From NCBI RefSeq assembly GCF_002979975.1, contig NZ_PCQD01000006.1, forward strand, positions 124,001-188,000: a stretch of 64,000 nucleotides of DNA, in the 5' to 3' direction. Under the pieces are notes generated by a model. That model was not told where the DNA came from and made no database searches. It saw only the letters and a list, made by a program, of their open reading frames with translations. Numbering within the stretch: position 1 is the first letter of the stretch; the number at the start of each line of letters is the position of its first letter. Shown here one piece after another: positions 16,601 to 27,893 of the stretch. Origin of the DNA: Pseudomonas sp. MYb185 (GTDB lineage Bacteria; Pseudomonadota; Gammaproteobacteria; Pseudomonadales; Pseudomonadaceae). A program made the position numbers and the translations under genes.

Positions 16601-17389
16601 CTGGACAACAAACTTCAACCCGGGGATAGGGACTATGTTGCCGCCCTGGCATCCGGGCTACAGATTCTGACGGCCTTCGATGCCGAGAACCCACGCATGA
16701 CCCTGACCGAGATGGCCAGCCGCACGGACATGGACCGGGCCAAGGCCCGGCGCTTTCTGCTGACCCTGGATGCGCTGGGTTATGTACGCCGCAGTGGCCG
16801 GTATTTCGAACTGACGCCGCGGGTGCTGGAGCTGGGCCATGCGTTCCAGACGTCCAACCAGTACCGCACGGTGATCCAGCATTACCTGCAGGACATCACC
16901 GCCGAGATCGGCGAGTCCTCCTCGCTCAGCGTGCTGGACGGTACCGAAGTGGTGTACGTGGTGCGCTCAGCTGCGCCCCACCGGTTGATGGCCATTAACC
17001 TGTCGGTCGGCACCCGGTTGCCGGCGGCCTATACCTCCATGGGCCGCGTACTGCTGGCGCAACTGAGCGATGCCGAGCTGGACAAGCGGCTGGCGCAGAT
17101 CAACCCGCAGGCCCATACGCCCCATTCGCTGACTGACAGCAGGGCACTGCGCGAAGAGATCGTCAGGGTCAGGCAGCAGGGTTACTCCATCGTCGATCAG
17201 GAACTGGATCTGGGGCTGCGCTCGGTAGCAACGCCGGTGTTCGCGGGAAATGGCGATCTGCTGGGCGCCATCAATATCAGCACCAATGCCGCACGCGTAC
17301 CGATCGAAGTGCTGGAGCAGGATTATCTGCCACGCCTGCAGCAGTTGGCGGATGGTGTCAGACGGACCGTGCGCTCGGCGGCAGGCTGA
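16601..17389 (+). CDS. pcaR: IclR-family regulator of beta-ketoadipate genes, probable CTG start
   Basis: The frame encodes DYVAALASGLQILTAFD, then an IclR winged helix (LTEMASRTDMDRAKARRFLL) and an effector domain ending near VDQELDLGLRSVATPV. The DNA-binding domain begins well before the first ATG (16697), so that ATG cannot be the start. The only good candidate is CTG at 16601, with AGGAGAG seven bases upstream; GTG, TTG and ATG are absent from this frame between the ribosome site and 16697. That gives 262 residues, a little shorter than PcaR of P. putida. It is divergent from pcaIJF and its own promoter carries a PcaR box. PobR-like function is the alternative. Confidence 0.85.
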   Translation: MDNKLQPGDRDYVAALASGLQILTAFDAENPRMTLTEMASRTDMDRAKARRFLLTLDALGYVRRSGRYFELTPRVLELGHAFQTSNQYRTVIQHYLQDITAEIGESSSLSVLDGTEVVYVVRSAAPHRLMAINLSVGTRLPAAYTSMGRVLLAQLSDAELDKRLAQINPQAHTPHSLTDSRALREEIVRVRQQGYSIVDQELDLGLRSVATPVFAGNGDLLGAINISTNAARVPIEVLEQDYLPRLQQLADGVRRTVRSAAG

Positions 17390-17431
17390 CTCTCATCGCC
17401 TGGCGGCACTGGACTTTAGTCCAATTTAGGG

Positions 17432-17460
17432 TTGGACCCAGTGCCGACACCGCCTATACT
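17432..17460 (+). promoter_or_regulatory. Sigma-70-type promoter of nhaA
   Basis: TTGGAC (17432-17437) and TATACT (17455-17460) are separated by 17 bp, a near-consensus promoter 78 bp before the nhaA ATG. A dyad GGACTTTAGTCC (17411-17422) lies just upstream of the -35 and could be a regulator site. Confidence 0.65.
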
Positions 17461-17537
17461 CGACGGCCAAGGTGTGTCGCCGCAATATCGCGGGCGGGCA
17501 GGTTCATTGCACAGGTCGGGCCGCCTGTGCCGGAAAA

Positions 17538-18923
17538 ATGAACATGACTCGCCATACTTCCGGGCAGGCACTGCCTCGTGTGCAACTTCTGGCCGAACGC
17601 GCCCTGGCCACCTTCGAACGCTTCACCCATATCCAGGCTGCCAGCGGCGTGATACTGCTGCTCGCCGCCGCAACGGCTCTGATCTGGGCCAACTCCCCCC
17701 TGGCACCGTCCTACCACGCGCTATGGCATACACCGCTATCGATAGGTCTGGGTGAGCTGACGTTCTCCCAACCACTGCACTTCTGGATCAACGATGCACT
17801 GATGACAGTGTTCTTCCTGGTGGTCGGCATGGAAGTGCGGCGCGAGATCCATGAAGGCTCGCTGAGCAGCCTGCGCCAGGCCGGGCTGCCGATCGCTGCC
17901 GCGCTCGGCGGCGTCATCCTGCCAGCGATCTTCTACCTATTGTTCAACGATACGGCCCCGCGCCAGGATGGCTGGGCAGTACCGACAGCTACCGACATCG
18001 CCTTCGCCCTGGGTCTGCTGGCACTGTTGGGGCGCTCCATTCCGGTCAATGTGCGGGTGTTTTTGCTGGCTCTGGCAATCATCGATGACATAGTCGCGGT
18101 ATTGATCATCGCCCTGTTCTATTCCGGCGGTCTGGACTATAGCGGCTTTCTGGTGGCTGGCGCCGGCCTGTTACTGGTGCTGGGCCTGCAAAAGATGGGC
18201 ATCGGCACCGCCTATGCCTACATCCTGCCCGGCGCGATATTGTGGGTCGGCCTGTTGATGACCGGAGCCCATCCTACCCTGGCGGGTGTGGTGCTGGGCC
18301 TGATGACACCAGTGATTCCGATCCGTATGCGCGAACGGCCGTTGGACATGTTGACGCGCCTCGCCGGCGAACTAACCGGGCGTGCCTCGTCGGCCAGCAA
18401 CGACATCGAGCACATGAGCGAGCATCTGCGCCAGCTGCGCCTGGCCCAGCGCGAACTGCTGCCGCCGGTGGTCCGGATGCAATCGGTCCTGCACCCCTGG
18501 GTCGCGTTCGGCATCATGCCACTGTTCGCCCTGGCCAATGCCGGCATCAGCGTGGAGGGCATGCAACTATCGGCTGACGGTGCACTGTGGGTCACAACCG
18601 GCATCATGTTCGCGCTGGTGGCCGGTAAACCGCTGGGTATCATCGGCATGAGCTGGCTAGTGGTCCGCCTGGGCTGGTGCGCCCTGCCGGCAGGTGTCAG
18701 CTGGGCCGGCATCTGGCTGGTCGGCCTGTTCGCCGGAGTCGGTTTTACCATGTCCATGTTCATCGCCATGCTCGCCTTCAGCGACCCCAACCTGCTCGGC
18801 GCAGCCAAGCTGGGTGTGCTGACCGGCTCGGTGCTGTCGGCGGTGTTGGGACTGACCTGGGGAGCGATCATGGTCAGGCGGTTGCGCGGCACCGCGTCAC
18901 CCGTACCCGCTGAGAGTTACTGA
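17538..18923 (+). CDS. nhaA: Na+/H+ antiporter NhaA
   Basis: 461 residues, longer than the 388 of E. coli NhaA because of an N-terminal extension of about 20 residues and a loop near 290-330. Twelve hydrophobic helices are visible. The ion-binding and unwound-helix residues are present: [11 protein letters not shown] (Asp153) and [10 protein letters not shown] (Asp183-Asp184). It expels Na+ or Li+ in exchange for protons and regulates pH at the inner membrane. The ATG at 17538 is chosen; upstream codons are atypical. It converges with the acyl-CoA synthetase gene with only 20 bp between the stops. Confidence 0.94.
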   Translation: MNMTRHTSGQALPRVQLLAERALATFERFTHIQAASGVILLLAAATALIWANSPLAPSYHALWHTPLSIGLGELTFSQPLHFWINDALMTVFFLVVGMEVRREIHEGSLSSLRQAGLPIAAALGGVILPAIFYLLFNDTAPRQDGWAVPTATDIAFALGLLALLGRSIPVNVRVFLLALAIIDDIVAVLIIALFYSGGLDYSGFLVAGAGLLLVLGLQKMGIGTAYAYILPGAILWVGLLMTGAHPTLAGVVLGLMTPVIPIRMRERPLDMLTRLAGELTGRASSASNDIEHMSEHLRQLRLAQRELLPPVVRMQSVLHPWVAFGIMPLFALANAGISVEGMQLSADGALWVTTGIMFALVAGKPLGIIGMSWLVVRLGWCALPAGVSWAGIWLVGLFAGVGFTMSMFIAMLAFSDPNLLGAAKLGVLTGSVLSAVLGLTWGAIMVRRLRGTASPVPAESY

Positions 18924-18943
18924 CCTCAACCACACCGTCATCC

Positions 18944-20629
18944 TCAATCCTGCTGCGCATCCAGGCCCAGTTCCGCCATGCTGATCTCGCGCATGCGGAA
19001 CTTCTGCACCTTGCCGGTCACCGTCATGGGGAAATCCTCGACCAGCTTGATATGGCGAGGGATCTTGAAATGGGCGATGCGGCCCTGGCAGAACTCGCGC
19101 AGGGCCTCCGGCTCGATGTCGTGGCCTGGATGCAGCTTGACCCAGGCCACGATCTCCTCGCCGAAGCGGGTATCCGGCACCCCAATCACCTGCGCATCGG
19201 CCACCGCCGGGTGGGTGAACAGGAACTCTTCTATCTCACGGGGATAGAGGTTCTCTCCACCACGGATGATCATGTCCTTGTTGCGCCCGACGATTTTCAC
19301 GTAGCCCTGCTCATCCATCTGCGCCAGGTCACCGGTATGCATCCAGCCGGCGTCGTCGATCGCTTCCGCGGTGGCTTCGGGGTTGCTCCAGTAGCTGAGC
19401 ATCACGCTGTAGCCCCGGGTACAGAGTTCGCCGATGTGTCCCCGTGGAACGATCTGGCCCTGCTCATTGATGATCTTGCTTTCCAGATGCGGCTGGGTGC
19501 GACCCACGCTGGTGACCCTCCGCTCCAGATCATCCGCCGCTCCGGTCTGGACCGACACCGGACTGGTCTCGGTCATGCCGTAGGCAATCTGCACTTCGGC
19601 CATGTGCATCTCGTCGATCACTCGCTTCATGACTTCGATCGGGCAGGTGGCTCCAGCCATGATGCCGCTGCGTAATGAACTCAGATCCAGCGTGCGGCGC
19701 GCGGGATGATCCAGCATGGCGATGAACATGGTCGGCACGCCATACAGAATGGTGCCGCGCTCATCCGCTACCGCCTGCAGCGTGGCCTCCGGCTCGAAAG
19801 CGGCCCCGGGGTACACCATGGTGGTGCCGTGGGTAACGCAGCCCAGGTTGCCCATCACCATGCCGAAGCAATGGTACAGGGGCACGGGAATGACCAGGCG
19901 GTCATGCTCGGTCAGCCCCAGGCTTTCTCCGACCATGTAGCCGTTATTGAGAATGTTGTAGTGACTGAGCGTGGCGCCTTTGGGAAAGCCCGTGGTACCG
20001 GAGGTGTACTGGATATTGATCGGGTCATCGAACTGCAGGCTGGCAGCGCGTTGATGCAGCTGCTCCGGGCCGATCTGGTCGGCCATCGACTGCAGTGCCT
20101 GCCATTGCAGCATACCGGCACCCGGCCTGGCTCCCAGCGTGATGATGCCCTGCAGCTCCGGCAGTCTGCGGCTATGCAGTTCACCGGGGGCCGAGACGTC
20201 CAGTTCGGGAAGCAGCTCATAGAGCATCGCATGGTAGTCGGATGTCTTGAAGGTATCGGCGCAGATCAGCCAGCGACAGCCGGACTGCTTCAAGGCGTAT
20301 TCCAGCTCGTTGAGTCGATAGGCGGGATTGATGTTGACCAGGATCACACCGATCCTGGCGGTGGCGAGCTGAGTGATGCACCACTGGGAATTGTTCGGTG
20401 ACCAGATACCCAAGCGATCACCCGTGTGCAGGCCGAGCGCCAGCAGGCCACGTGCACAGCGGTCCACTTCCGCGGCAAGCTCGCTCCAGGTGTAACGCAG
20501 GTTCTCTTGGCAGACCACCAGCGCCTCACGTTCCGGAAAACGCTCAACGGTGCGGTCGAAGGCCATGCCTATGGTCATAGGCAGCAGTGGCTTGTCTTGC
20601 GGTCCACGGGTGTAGCTTGGAAGGCTCAT
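18944..20629 (-). CDS. AMP-forming acyl-CoA synthetase
   Basis: 561 residues of the adenylate-forming family: P-loop-like [16 protein letters not shown], the YGMTETSP motif, GWMHTGDLA and the hinge/C-terminal [20 protein letters not shown] and [11 protein letters not shown]. It ligates a carboxylic acid to CoA using ATP. It is divergent from liuA across a region with a LiuR-type palindrome, so an acid feeding the leucine/isovalerate route (isovalerate or a medium/branched fatty acid) is a reasonable inference; similar synthetases accompany liu and atu gene sets in other pseudomonads. Confidence 0.88.
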   Translation of the reverse strand: MSLPSYTRGPQDKPLLPMTIGMAFDRTVERFPEREALVVCQENLRYTWSELAAEVDRCARGLLALGLHTGDRLGIWSPNNSQWCITQLATARIGVILVNINPAYRLNELEYALKQSGCRWLICADTFKTSDYHAMLYELLPELDVSAPGELHSRRLPELQGIITLGARPGAGMLQWQALQSMADQIGPEQLHQRAASLQFDDPINIQYTSGTTGFPKGATLSHYNILNNGYMVGESLGLTEHDRLVIPVPLYHCFGMVMGNLGCVTHGTTMVYPGAAFEPEATLQAVADERGTILYGVPTMFIAMLDHPARRTLDLSSLRSGIMAGATCPIEVMKRVIDEMHMAEVQIAYGMTETSPVSVQTGAADDLERRVTSVGRTQPHLESKIINEQGQIVPRGHIGELCTRGYSVMLSYWSNPEATAEAIDDAGWMHTGDLAQMDEQGYVKIVGRNKDMIIRGGENLYPREIEEFLFTHPAVADAQVIGVPDTRFGEEIVAWVKLHPGHDIEPEALREFCQGRIAHFKIPRHIKLVEDFPMTVTGKVQKFRMREISMAELGLDAQQD

Positions 20630-20710
20630 ATCGCAAATTTCCTCAGTTTTGTGTTTGTTATGAGGCTATTCAGAGGTGATCGTGCAGTTGACAGTCACCC
20701 AAGCGCAGGG

Positions 20711-20724
20711 TTACGTTAACGTAA
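20711..20724. promoter_or_regulatory. LiuR operator upstream of liuA
   Basis: TTACGTTAACGTAA is a perfect 14-bp palindrome and matches the known binding motif of the MerR-type LiuR regulators of branched-chain amino acid catabolism. It lies 115 bp before liuA and 81 bp from the divergent synthetase start. TTGACA at 20688-20693 may be the -35 of the liuA promoter, but the spacing to a -10 is uncertain. Confidence 0.7.
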
Positions 20725-20839
20725 AGGTACACCGATGACAACTTATTCCGCCTGCACCTGGCAGCGGGCCAAGCGACAAAAGAATGCCGTCTAGACTGAA
20801 TAACGCTTCACAAAAAATACAAAACAGGCAGGTCTTCCC

Positions 20840-22003
20840 ATGAATTATTCCAATCTGAATTTCGCCCTCGGCGACACCATCGACATGCTGCGCGAGCAGG
20901 TACGGGCGTTTGTCACCAATGAGCTCGCCCCCCGCGCCAGCGATATCGACAAGGACAACCAGTTTCCCGCGGATATGTGGCGCAAATTCGGTGACATGGG
21001 GCTGCTGGGGGTGACGGTACCCGAGGAGTTCGGCGGCGCCGGCCTCGGCTATCTGGCCCATGTAGTGGCCATGGAGGAGATCAGCCGAGCCAGCGCCTCG
21101 GTAGCGCTGTCCTATGGCGCCCACTCCAACCTGTGCGTGAACCAGATCAACCGCAACGGCAATACCGAGCAGAAGACCCGCTACCTGCCCAAGCTGATCA
21201 GCGGCGAGCACATCGGCGCGCTGGCGATGAGCGAGCCCAATGCCGGTTCGGACGTGGTGTCGATGAAGCTGCGGGCGCAGAAGCGCGGCGATCGCTATGT
21301 GCTCAATGGCAGCAAGACCTGGATCACCAATGGTCCGGATGCCGACACCTATGTGATCTACGCCAAGACCGAGCCGGAAAAGGGTCCGCATGGCATCACC
21401 GCCTTCATCGTCGAACGCGACTGGAAGGGCTTTTCCCGGGGCAGCAAGTTCGACAAGCTGGGCATGCGCGGCTCCAATACCGGGGAGCTGTTCTTCGATG
21501 ATGTGGAGGTGCCGGAGGAGAACGTCCTCGGCCAGCACAACGGCGGCGTCCGGGTGCTGATGAGCGGCCTGGACTACGAGCGCGTGGTGCTGTCCGGCGG
21601 TCCCACCGGGATCATGCAGGCCTGTCTGGATGTGGTGGTGCCCTACATTCATGACCGCCAGCAGTTCGGTCAGAGCATCGGCGAGTTCCAGTTCATCCAG
21701 GGCAAGGTCGCCGACATGTATACCGAGCTCAACGCCAGCCGTGCCTATCTCTATGCCGTGGCCCAGGCCTGCGATCGTGGCGAGACCACCCGCAAGGATG
21801 CTGCCGGGGTGATTCTCTACACCGCCGAAAGAGCCACCCAGATGGCCCTTCAGGCGATCCAGATTCTCGGTGGCAACGGCTATATCAACGAATTCCCCAC
21901 CGGACGCCTGCTGCGCGATGCCAAGCTCTACGAGATCGGCGCCGGCACCAGCGAAATCCGGCGCATGCTGATTGGCCGCGAGCTGTTCAACGAAACCAGG
22001 TGA
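20840..22003 (+). CDS. liuA: Isovaleryl-CoA dehydrogenase
   Basis: 387 residues, acyl-CoA dehydrogenase fold, with [16 protein letters not shown] and the C-terminal [20 protein letters not shown]. The catalytic Glu is in the helix motif [13 protein letters not shown], the position specific to isovaleryl-CoA dehydrogenases instead of the later position used by most relatives. It oxidises isovaleryl-CoA to 3-methylcrotonyl-CoA with FAD, passing electrons to ETF. First gene of liuABCDE; the ATG at 20840 has GCAGGTCTTCCC upstream. Confidence 0.95.
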   Translation: MNYSNLNFALGDTIDMLREQVRAFVTNELAPRASDIDKDNQFPADMWRKFGDMGLLGVTVPEEFGGAGLGYLAHVVAMEEISRASASVALSYGAHSNLCVNQINRNGNTEQKTRYLPKLISGEHIGALAMSEPNAGSDVVSMKLRAQKRGDRYVLNGSKTWITNGPDADTYVIYAKTEPEKGPHGITAFIVERDWKGFSRGSKFDKLGMRGSNTGELFFDDVEVPEENVLGQHNGGVRVLMSGLDYERVVLSGGPTGIMQACLDVVVPYIHDRQQFGQSIGEFQFIQGKVADMYTELNASRAYLYAVAQACDRGETTRKDAAGVILYTAERATQMALQAIQILGGNGYINEFPTGRLLRDAKLYEIGAGTSEIRRMLIGRELFNETR

Positions 22004-22049
22004 GCGCCACGACCGGCGGTACCGGCGGCATAGGCTACGGAGTAGTTAG

Positions 22050-23657
<1,608 letters not shown>

Positions 23658-23671
23658 CCGGGAGAACCACC

Positions 23672-24472
23672 ATGACTGATTTTCACACTATAGAACTGGA
23701 GCGGGACACCCGTGGGGTCGCCACGCTGTGGCTCAACCGGGCGGACAAGAACAATGCCTTCAATGCCGAGGTGATTGCCGAATTGAACCGGGCGCTGGCC
23801 CAGGTCAGCAGCGACGACCAGGTGCGCCTGCTGGTACTGCGCGGCCGCGGCCGGCACTTTTCCGCCGGCGCTGATCTGGCCTGGATGCAACAGAGTGCCG
23901 CGCTCGACTACCAGGCCAATTTGCGGGACGCCGGTGAGCTGGCCGAGCTGATGCAGCGCCTGCAGCAGTTGCCGCAACCGACCCTGGCCGTGGTCCAGGG
24001 CGCGGCCTTCGGTGGCGCCCTGGGGCTGATTGCCTGCTGCGACATGGCCATAGGCGCCGAAGACGCGCAATTCTGCCTGTCCGAGGTACGCATCGGCCTG
24101 GTGCCAGCGGTGATCAGCCCCTATGTGGCCAGGGCCATGGGCCACCGCGCCACCCAGCGCTACGCCCTGACCGCTGAGCGTTTCAGCGGCGAGCGGGCCC
24201 GGGAGCTGGGTCTGCTGTCCGAATGCTATCCGGCCGGTGAGTTGCAGAACGCCGCCGAGGAGTGGGTCACCACGCTGATGCTGAACAGCCCGGCGGCGCT
24301 CCAGACCTGCAAGCAGCTGCTGGCGGAAGTCGGCAGCCGTCCGCTGGATGCGCAATTGCGCCAGTACACCGAGCAATTGATCGCCAACCTGCGGGTTACC
24401 CCCGAAGCCCAGGAGGGCCTGCGGGCCTTTCTGGAAAAGCGCCGTCCCAACTGGCAGGAGAGCAGCATATGA
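23672..24472 (+). CDS. liuC: 3-Methylglutaconyl-CoA hydratase
   Basis: 266 residues, crotonase family, with the oxyanion-hole segments RHFSAGADLAWM and GAAFGGALGLIACCD and the acidic catalytic region following. It hydrates 3-methylglutaconyl-CoA to HMG-CoA. The start MTDFHTIELERD at 23672 follows GGGAGAACCACC. Its stop overlaps the liuD start as ATGA. A general enoyl-CoA hydratase is possible by sequence alone; the operon position decides. Confidence 0.92.
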   Translation: MTDFHTIELERDTRGVATLWLNRADKNNAFNAEVIAELNRALAQVSSDDQVRLLVLRGRGRHFSAGADLAWMQQSAALDYQANLRDAGELAELMQRLQQLPQPTLAVVQGAAFGGALGLIACCDMAIGAEDAQFCLSEVRIGLVPAVISPYVARAMGHRATQRYALTAERFSGERARELGLLSECYPAGELQNAAEEWVTTLMLNSPAALQTCKQLLAEVGSRPLDAQLRQYTEQLIANLRVTPEAQEGLRAFLEKRRPNWQESSI

Positions 24473-26379
24473 ACCACCCCATGGATACCCTGCTGGTGGC
24501 CAACCGCGGCGAGATCGCCTGTCGCATCATGCGCAGCGCCAAGGCCATGGGCCTGACCACCGTGGCCGTACATAGCGAGGCGGACCAGCAGGCCCGCCAT
24601 GCCCGGGAAGCCGACGTGCGCATCAACCTCGGCGGTGCCAAGCCGGCGGAAAGCTATCTGCGGATCGACCTACTGATCGAGGCTGCCCACCTCTCCGGCG
24701 CCCAGGCCATCCACCCCGGCTACGGCTTTCTGGCCGAGAATGCCGAGTTCGCGCGTGCCATCGAACAGGCTGGCCTGATCTTCCTCGGCCCGCCGGCATC
24801 GGCGATCGAGGCCATGGGCAGCAAGTCCGCCGCCAAGGCGCTGATGGAGCAGGCTGGGGTACCGCTGGTGCCGGGCTACCACGGCGAGGCCCAGGACCTG
24901 GAGACCTTCCGCACCGCTGCGGCGCGGATCGGCTATCCGGTGCTGCTCAAGGCCACCGCCGGCGGTGGCGGCAAGGGCATGAAGGTGGTCGAGCATGAGG
25001 CCGAACTGGCCGAAGCGCTGGCCTCGGCCCAGCGCGAGTCGCAATCGGCCTTCGGCGACCCGCGCATGCTGGTGGAAAAGTATGTGCTCAAGCCGCGCCA
25101 TGTGGAGATCCAGGTGTTTGCTGACCAGCATGGCAACTGCCTGTATCTCAATGAGCGCGACTGCTCGATCCAGCGCCGCCACCAGAAGGTGGTGGAAGAG
25201 GCCCCGGCCCCCGGTCTGACCGCAGCGCTGCGCAAAGCCATGGGTGAGGCAGCCGTCAAGGCGGCCCAGGCCATCGGCTATGTCGGTGCCGGCACCGTCG
25301 AGTTTCTGCTGGATGAGCGCGGCGAATTCTTCTTCATGGAAATGAACACCCGGCTGCAGGTGGAACACCCGGTCACCGAGGCCATCACCGGCCTGGACCT
25401 GGTCGCCTGGCAGATCCGCGTGGCCCGCGGCGAGCCGCTGCCCTTGACCCAGCAGCAGGTGCCGCTCAATGGCCATGCCATCGAGGTGCGCCTGTACGCC
25501 GAAGACCCGGATAATGATTTTCTGCCGGCCACCGGCACGCTGGAGCTGTACCGCGAAGCTGCCGCCGGGCCCGGTCGCCGCACCGACAGCGGTGTGGCCG
25601 AGGGCGACAGCGTCTCGCCCTTCTACGACCCCATGCTCGGTAAGCTGATTGCCTGGGGCGAGAACCGTGAAGAAGCACGCCTGCGCCTGCTGGCGATGCT
25701 CGATGAAACCGCCATTGGCGGGGTACGCACCAACCTGGCGTTCCTGCGCCGGGTGCTGGGCCACCCGGCGTTTGCCGCAGCCGAACTGGATACCGGATTC
25801 ATTCCGCGCCATGAGGCCGAGCTGCTGCCACCGCCCAGTGAACTGCCCGAGGCTTTCTGGCAGCAGGCCGGCGAGCTGTTCGTCGACACCAGTCCGGCGC
25901 GCCGGCGCGCCGATGATCCGTCGTCCCCCTGGTCCAGCAGCAACGGCCTGCGCCTGGGCCTGCCGGCGCACAGCACCCTGCACCTGCGCTGCCAGGATCA
26001 GCAGCGGCGGCTGAGCATCGACCATCAGCCACCGGCCGACACTGGCCGCCCACCACGCTGCATCCGCAAGCAGGACACCCTGTATCTGCAGTGGCGTGGC
26101 GAGTGGCATGCGGTGACCCGGTTCGACCCGATCGCCGAGGTCGACGCCAGCCATCAACAGGCCGGCGGCATGACCGCCCCGATGAATGGCAGCATCGTCC
26201 AGATACTGGTCGAGGTCGGCCAGCAGGTGGCAGCCGGTACCACCCTGGTGGTGCTCGAAGCCATGAAGATGGAGCACAGCATCCGCGCGCCTCAGCCCGG
26301 CACGGTCAAGAGCCTGTTCTGCAGCGAGGGCGAGATGGTCAGCGAAGGTGCGGTGCTGCTGGAAATGGAGGAAGCATGA
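24469..26379 (+). CDS. liuD: 3-Methylcrotonyl-CoA carboxylase, biotin-containing (alpha) subunit
   Basis: 636 residues: biotin carboxylase domain (LLVANRGEIACRI at the start, ATP-grasp loop TAGGGGKGMK, MNTRLQVEHPVTE), a linking domain, and a C-terminal biotinyl domain with EAMKMEH where Lys600 is the biotinylation site. It carboxylates its biotin with bicarbonate and ATP. The ATG at 24469 overlaps the liuC stop; a second ATG at 24481 is possible. The long reading frame upstream of 24469 in this frame is a shadow of liuC. Confidence 0.95.
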   Translation: MNHPMDTLLVANRGEIACRIMRSAKAMGLTTVAVHSEADQQARHAREADVRINLGGAKPAESYLRIDLLIEAAHLSGAQAIHPGYGFLAENAEFARAIEQAGLIFLGPPASAIEAMGSKSAAKALMEQAGVPLVPGYHGEAQDLETFRTAAARIGYPVLLKATAGGGGKGMKVVEHEAELAEALASAQRESQSAFGDPRMLVEKYVLKPRHVEIQVFADQHGNCLYLNERDCSIQRRHQKVVEEAPAPGLTAALRKAMGEAAVKAAQAIGYVGAGTVEFLLDERGEFFFMEMNTRLQVEHPVTEAITGLDLVAWQIRVARGEPLPLTQQQVPLNGHAIEVRLYAEDPDNDFLPATGTLELYREAAAGPGRRTDSGVAEGDSVSPFYDPMLGKLIAWGENREEARLRLLAMLDETAIGGVRTNLAFLRRVLGHPAFAAAELDTGFIPRHEAELLPPPSELPEAFWQQAGELFVDTSPARRRADDPSSPWSSSNGLRLGLPAHSTLHLRCQDQQRRLSIDHQPPADTGRPPRCIRKQDTLYLQWRGEWHAVTRFDPIAEVDASHQQAGGMTAPMNGSIVQILVEVGQQVAAGTTLVVLEAMKMEHSIRAPQPGTVKSLFCSEGEMVSEGAVLLEMEEA

Positions 26380-27293
26380 TGCCAGCCACCCAGCAGGAGC
26401 TGCCCCGGCAAGTACGCCTGGTAGAGGTCGGCCCACGTGACGGCCTGCAGAACGAGCAGCAGCCGATCAGTGTCGACGACAAGGTACGCCTGGTGGATGA
26501 GCTCACCGCCGCCGGCCTCGGCTACATCGAGGCCGGCAGCTTCGTCTCGCCCAGATGGGTGCCGCAGATGGCCGGCTCGGCCGAGGTCTTCGCCCGGATC
26601 AGCCGCAAATCCGGCGTCACCTATGCGGCCCTGACACCCAATCTGCAAGGACTGGAAGCGGCGCTGGCCGCTGGCGTCGAGGAGGTGGCGGTATTCGCTG
26701 CCGCCTCGGAGGCCTTCTCGCAGAAGAATATCAACTGCTCCATCAGCGAGAGCCTGGCGCGCTTCGCCCCGGTACTGGAAGCGGCGCAGACGCGGAACAT
26801 CCGCGTACGCGGCTATGTGTCCTGCGTGCTGGGCTGTCCCTATCAGGGTGAGGTCAAGGCCACCGAGGTCGCCACGGTCGCGCGGGAACTGCATGCCATG
26901 GGCTGCTACGAGATTTCCCTGGGCGACACCATCGGCACCGGTACGCCGGGACGTACCCGGCAACTGATCGAGACGGTCAGCCAGCATGTCCCCCGCGAGC
27001 GGCTCGCCGGCCACTACCACGATACCTATGGCCAAGCCCTGGCCAATATCTACGCCAGCCTGCTGGAGGGCGTTGCGGTATTCGACAGTTCGGTAGCCGG
27101 ATTGGGCGGCTGCCCCTACGCCGCCGGGGCCAGCGGCAATGTGGCCAGCGAGGATGTGGTGTACATGCTCAACGGCCTGGGGATAACGACCGGCATAGAC
27201 CTGGATATGCTGATTGCTGCCGGCCAGCGCATCAGTCAGTTGCTCGGGCGGAGCAATGGCTCCCGCGTGGCCAGGGCTCTGAGCAGCAGTTGA
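26376..27293 (+). CDS. liuE: Hydroxymethylglutaryl-CoA lyase
   Basis: 305 residues, HMG-CoA lyase of the DRE-TIM barrel group. Signatures: VRLVEVGPRDGLQNE at the N-terminus (catalytic Arg-Asp), the metal-binding GHYHDTYGQALANI, and GLGGCPYAAGASGNVASED with the active-site Cys. It splits HMG-CoA to acetoacetate and acetyl-CoA, ending the pathway. The ATG at 26376 overlaps the liuD stop; an ATG follows immediately at 26379. No acetoacetate-activating enzyme is next to it. Confidence 0.95.
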   Translation: MMPATQQELPRQVRLVEVGPRDGLQNEQQPISVDDKVRLVDELTAAGLGYIEAGSFVSPRWVPQMAGSAEVFARISRKSGVTYAALTPNLQGLEAALAAGVEEVAVFAAASEAFSQKNINCSISESLARFAPVLEAAQTRNIRVRGYVSCVLGCPYQGEVKATEVATVARELHAMGCYEISLGDTIGTGTPGRTRQLIETVSQHVPRERLAGHYHDTYGQALANIYASLLEGVAVFDSSVAGLGGCPYAAGASGNVASEDVVYMLNGLGITTGIDLDMLIAAGQRISQLLGRSNGSRVARALSSS

Positions 27294-27473
27294 TAGCACT
27301 GAACCAAGGCGTCACCTTCGGGACGTTCAGCAGGCCACCGGCTGCCCGGTTCTGCAATAGCGCCGGCTCGGAGCCGATAGTGGTGAAGGTGTATACTGCG
27401 CCCCGGCTGATTCGCCACGGGCGCTCCCCTATCCGGCCACCACACCGGGCGTCATATGTTTATTGGAAGAACC

Positions 27474-27881
27474 ATGTCTAAAAAAACCTATAGCATCTCC
27501 GACCTGGCCAATGCGTTGGATATCACCACCCGCACCATCCGCTTCTATGAAGAACAGGGCATGCTGTCCCCCACCCGCCGTGGTCAGGAGCGAATCTATG
27601 CCCCCAAGGATCTGGTCGCGCTCAAGCTGATCCTGCGCGGCAAGCGCATCGGCTTTTCCCTGGCTGAATGCAAGACACTCATTGAGCTGTACGACCCCAA
27701 GGCGGGCAATGAAAAGCAGCTGAACATCATGCTTGGCATGATCGCCGAGCGCCGGGAACAGCTTGAGCAACAACTGCTCGATATCGAACAGATGAAGCTG
27801 GAACTGGACATCGCGGAGGAACGTTGCAATACCGCGCTGGCGAAAACCCGACAGCAGGGCGAAGCGGTAAAGGATGCCTGA
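27474..27881 (+). CDS. liuR: MerR-family regulator of the liu genes
   Basis: 135 residues with an N-terminal MerR winged helix (YSISDLANALDITTRTIRFYEEQGMLSP) — in two parts YSISDLANALDI and TTRTIRFYEEQGML — and a long coiled-coil dimerisation helix (about 75-120) with no metal-binding cysteine cluster. This form is the LiuR type that senses branched-chain or fatty acyl-CoA intermediates. The ATG at 27474 has GGAAG upstream. Unusually it follows liuE by 180 bp instead of preceding liuA, and it may have its own promoter (TATACT at 27393-27398). Its probable operator lies before liuA. Confidence 0.82.
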   Translation: MSKKTYSISDLANALDITTRTIRFYEEQGMLSPTRRGQERIYAPKDLVALKLILRGKRIGFSLAECKTLIELYDPKAGNEKQLNIMLGMIAERREQLEQQLLDIEQMKLELDIAEERCNTALAKTRQQGEAVKDA

Positions 27882-27893
27882 CAGCGAGGGCGG

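Noticed and set aside
24670..26436. A 588-codon minus-strand frame across liuD
   Set aside because: liuD carries intact biotin carboxylase and biotinyl motifs; the antisense frame has none and starts in liuE.
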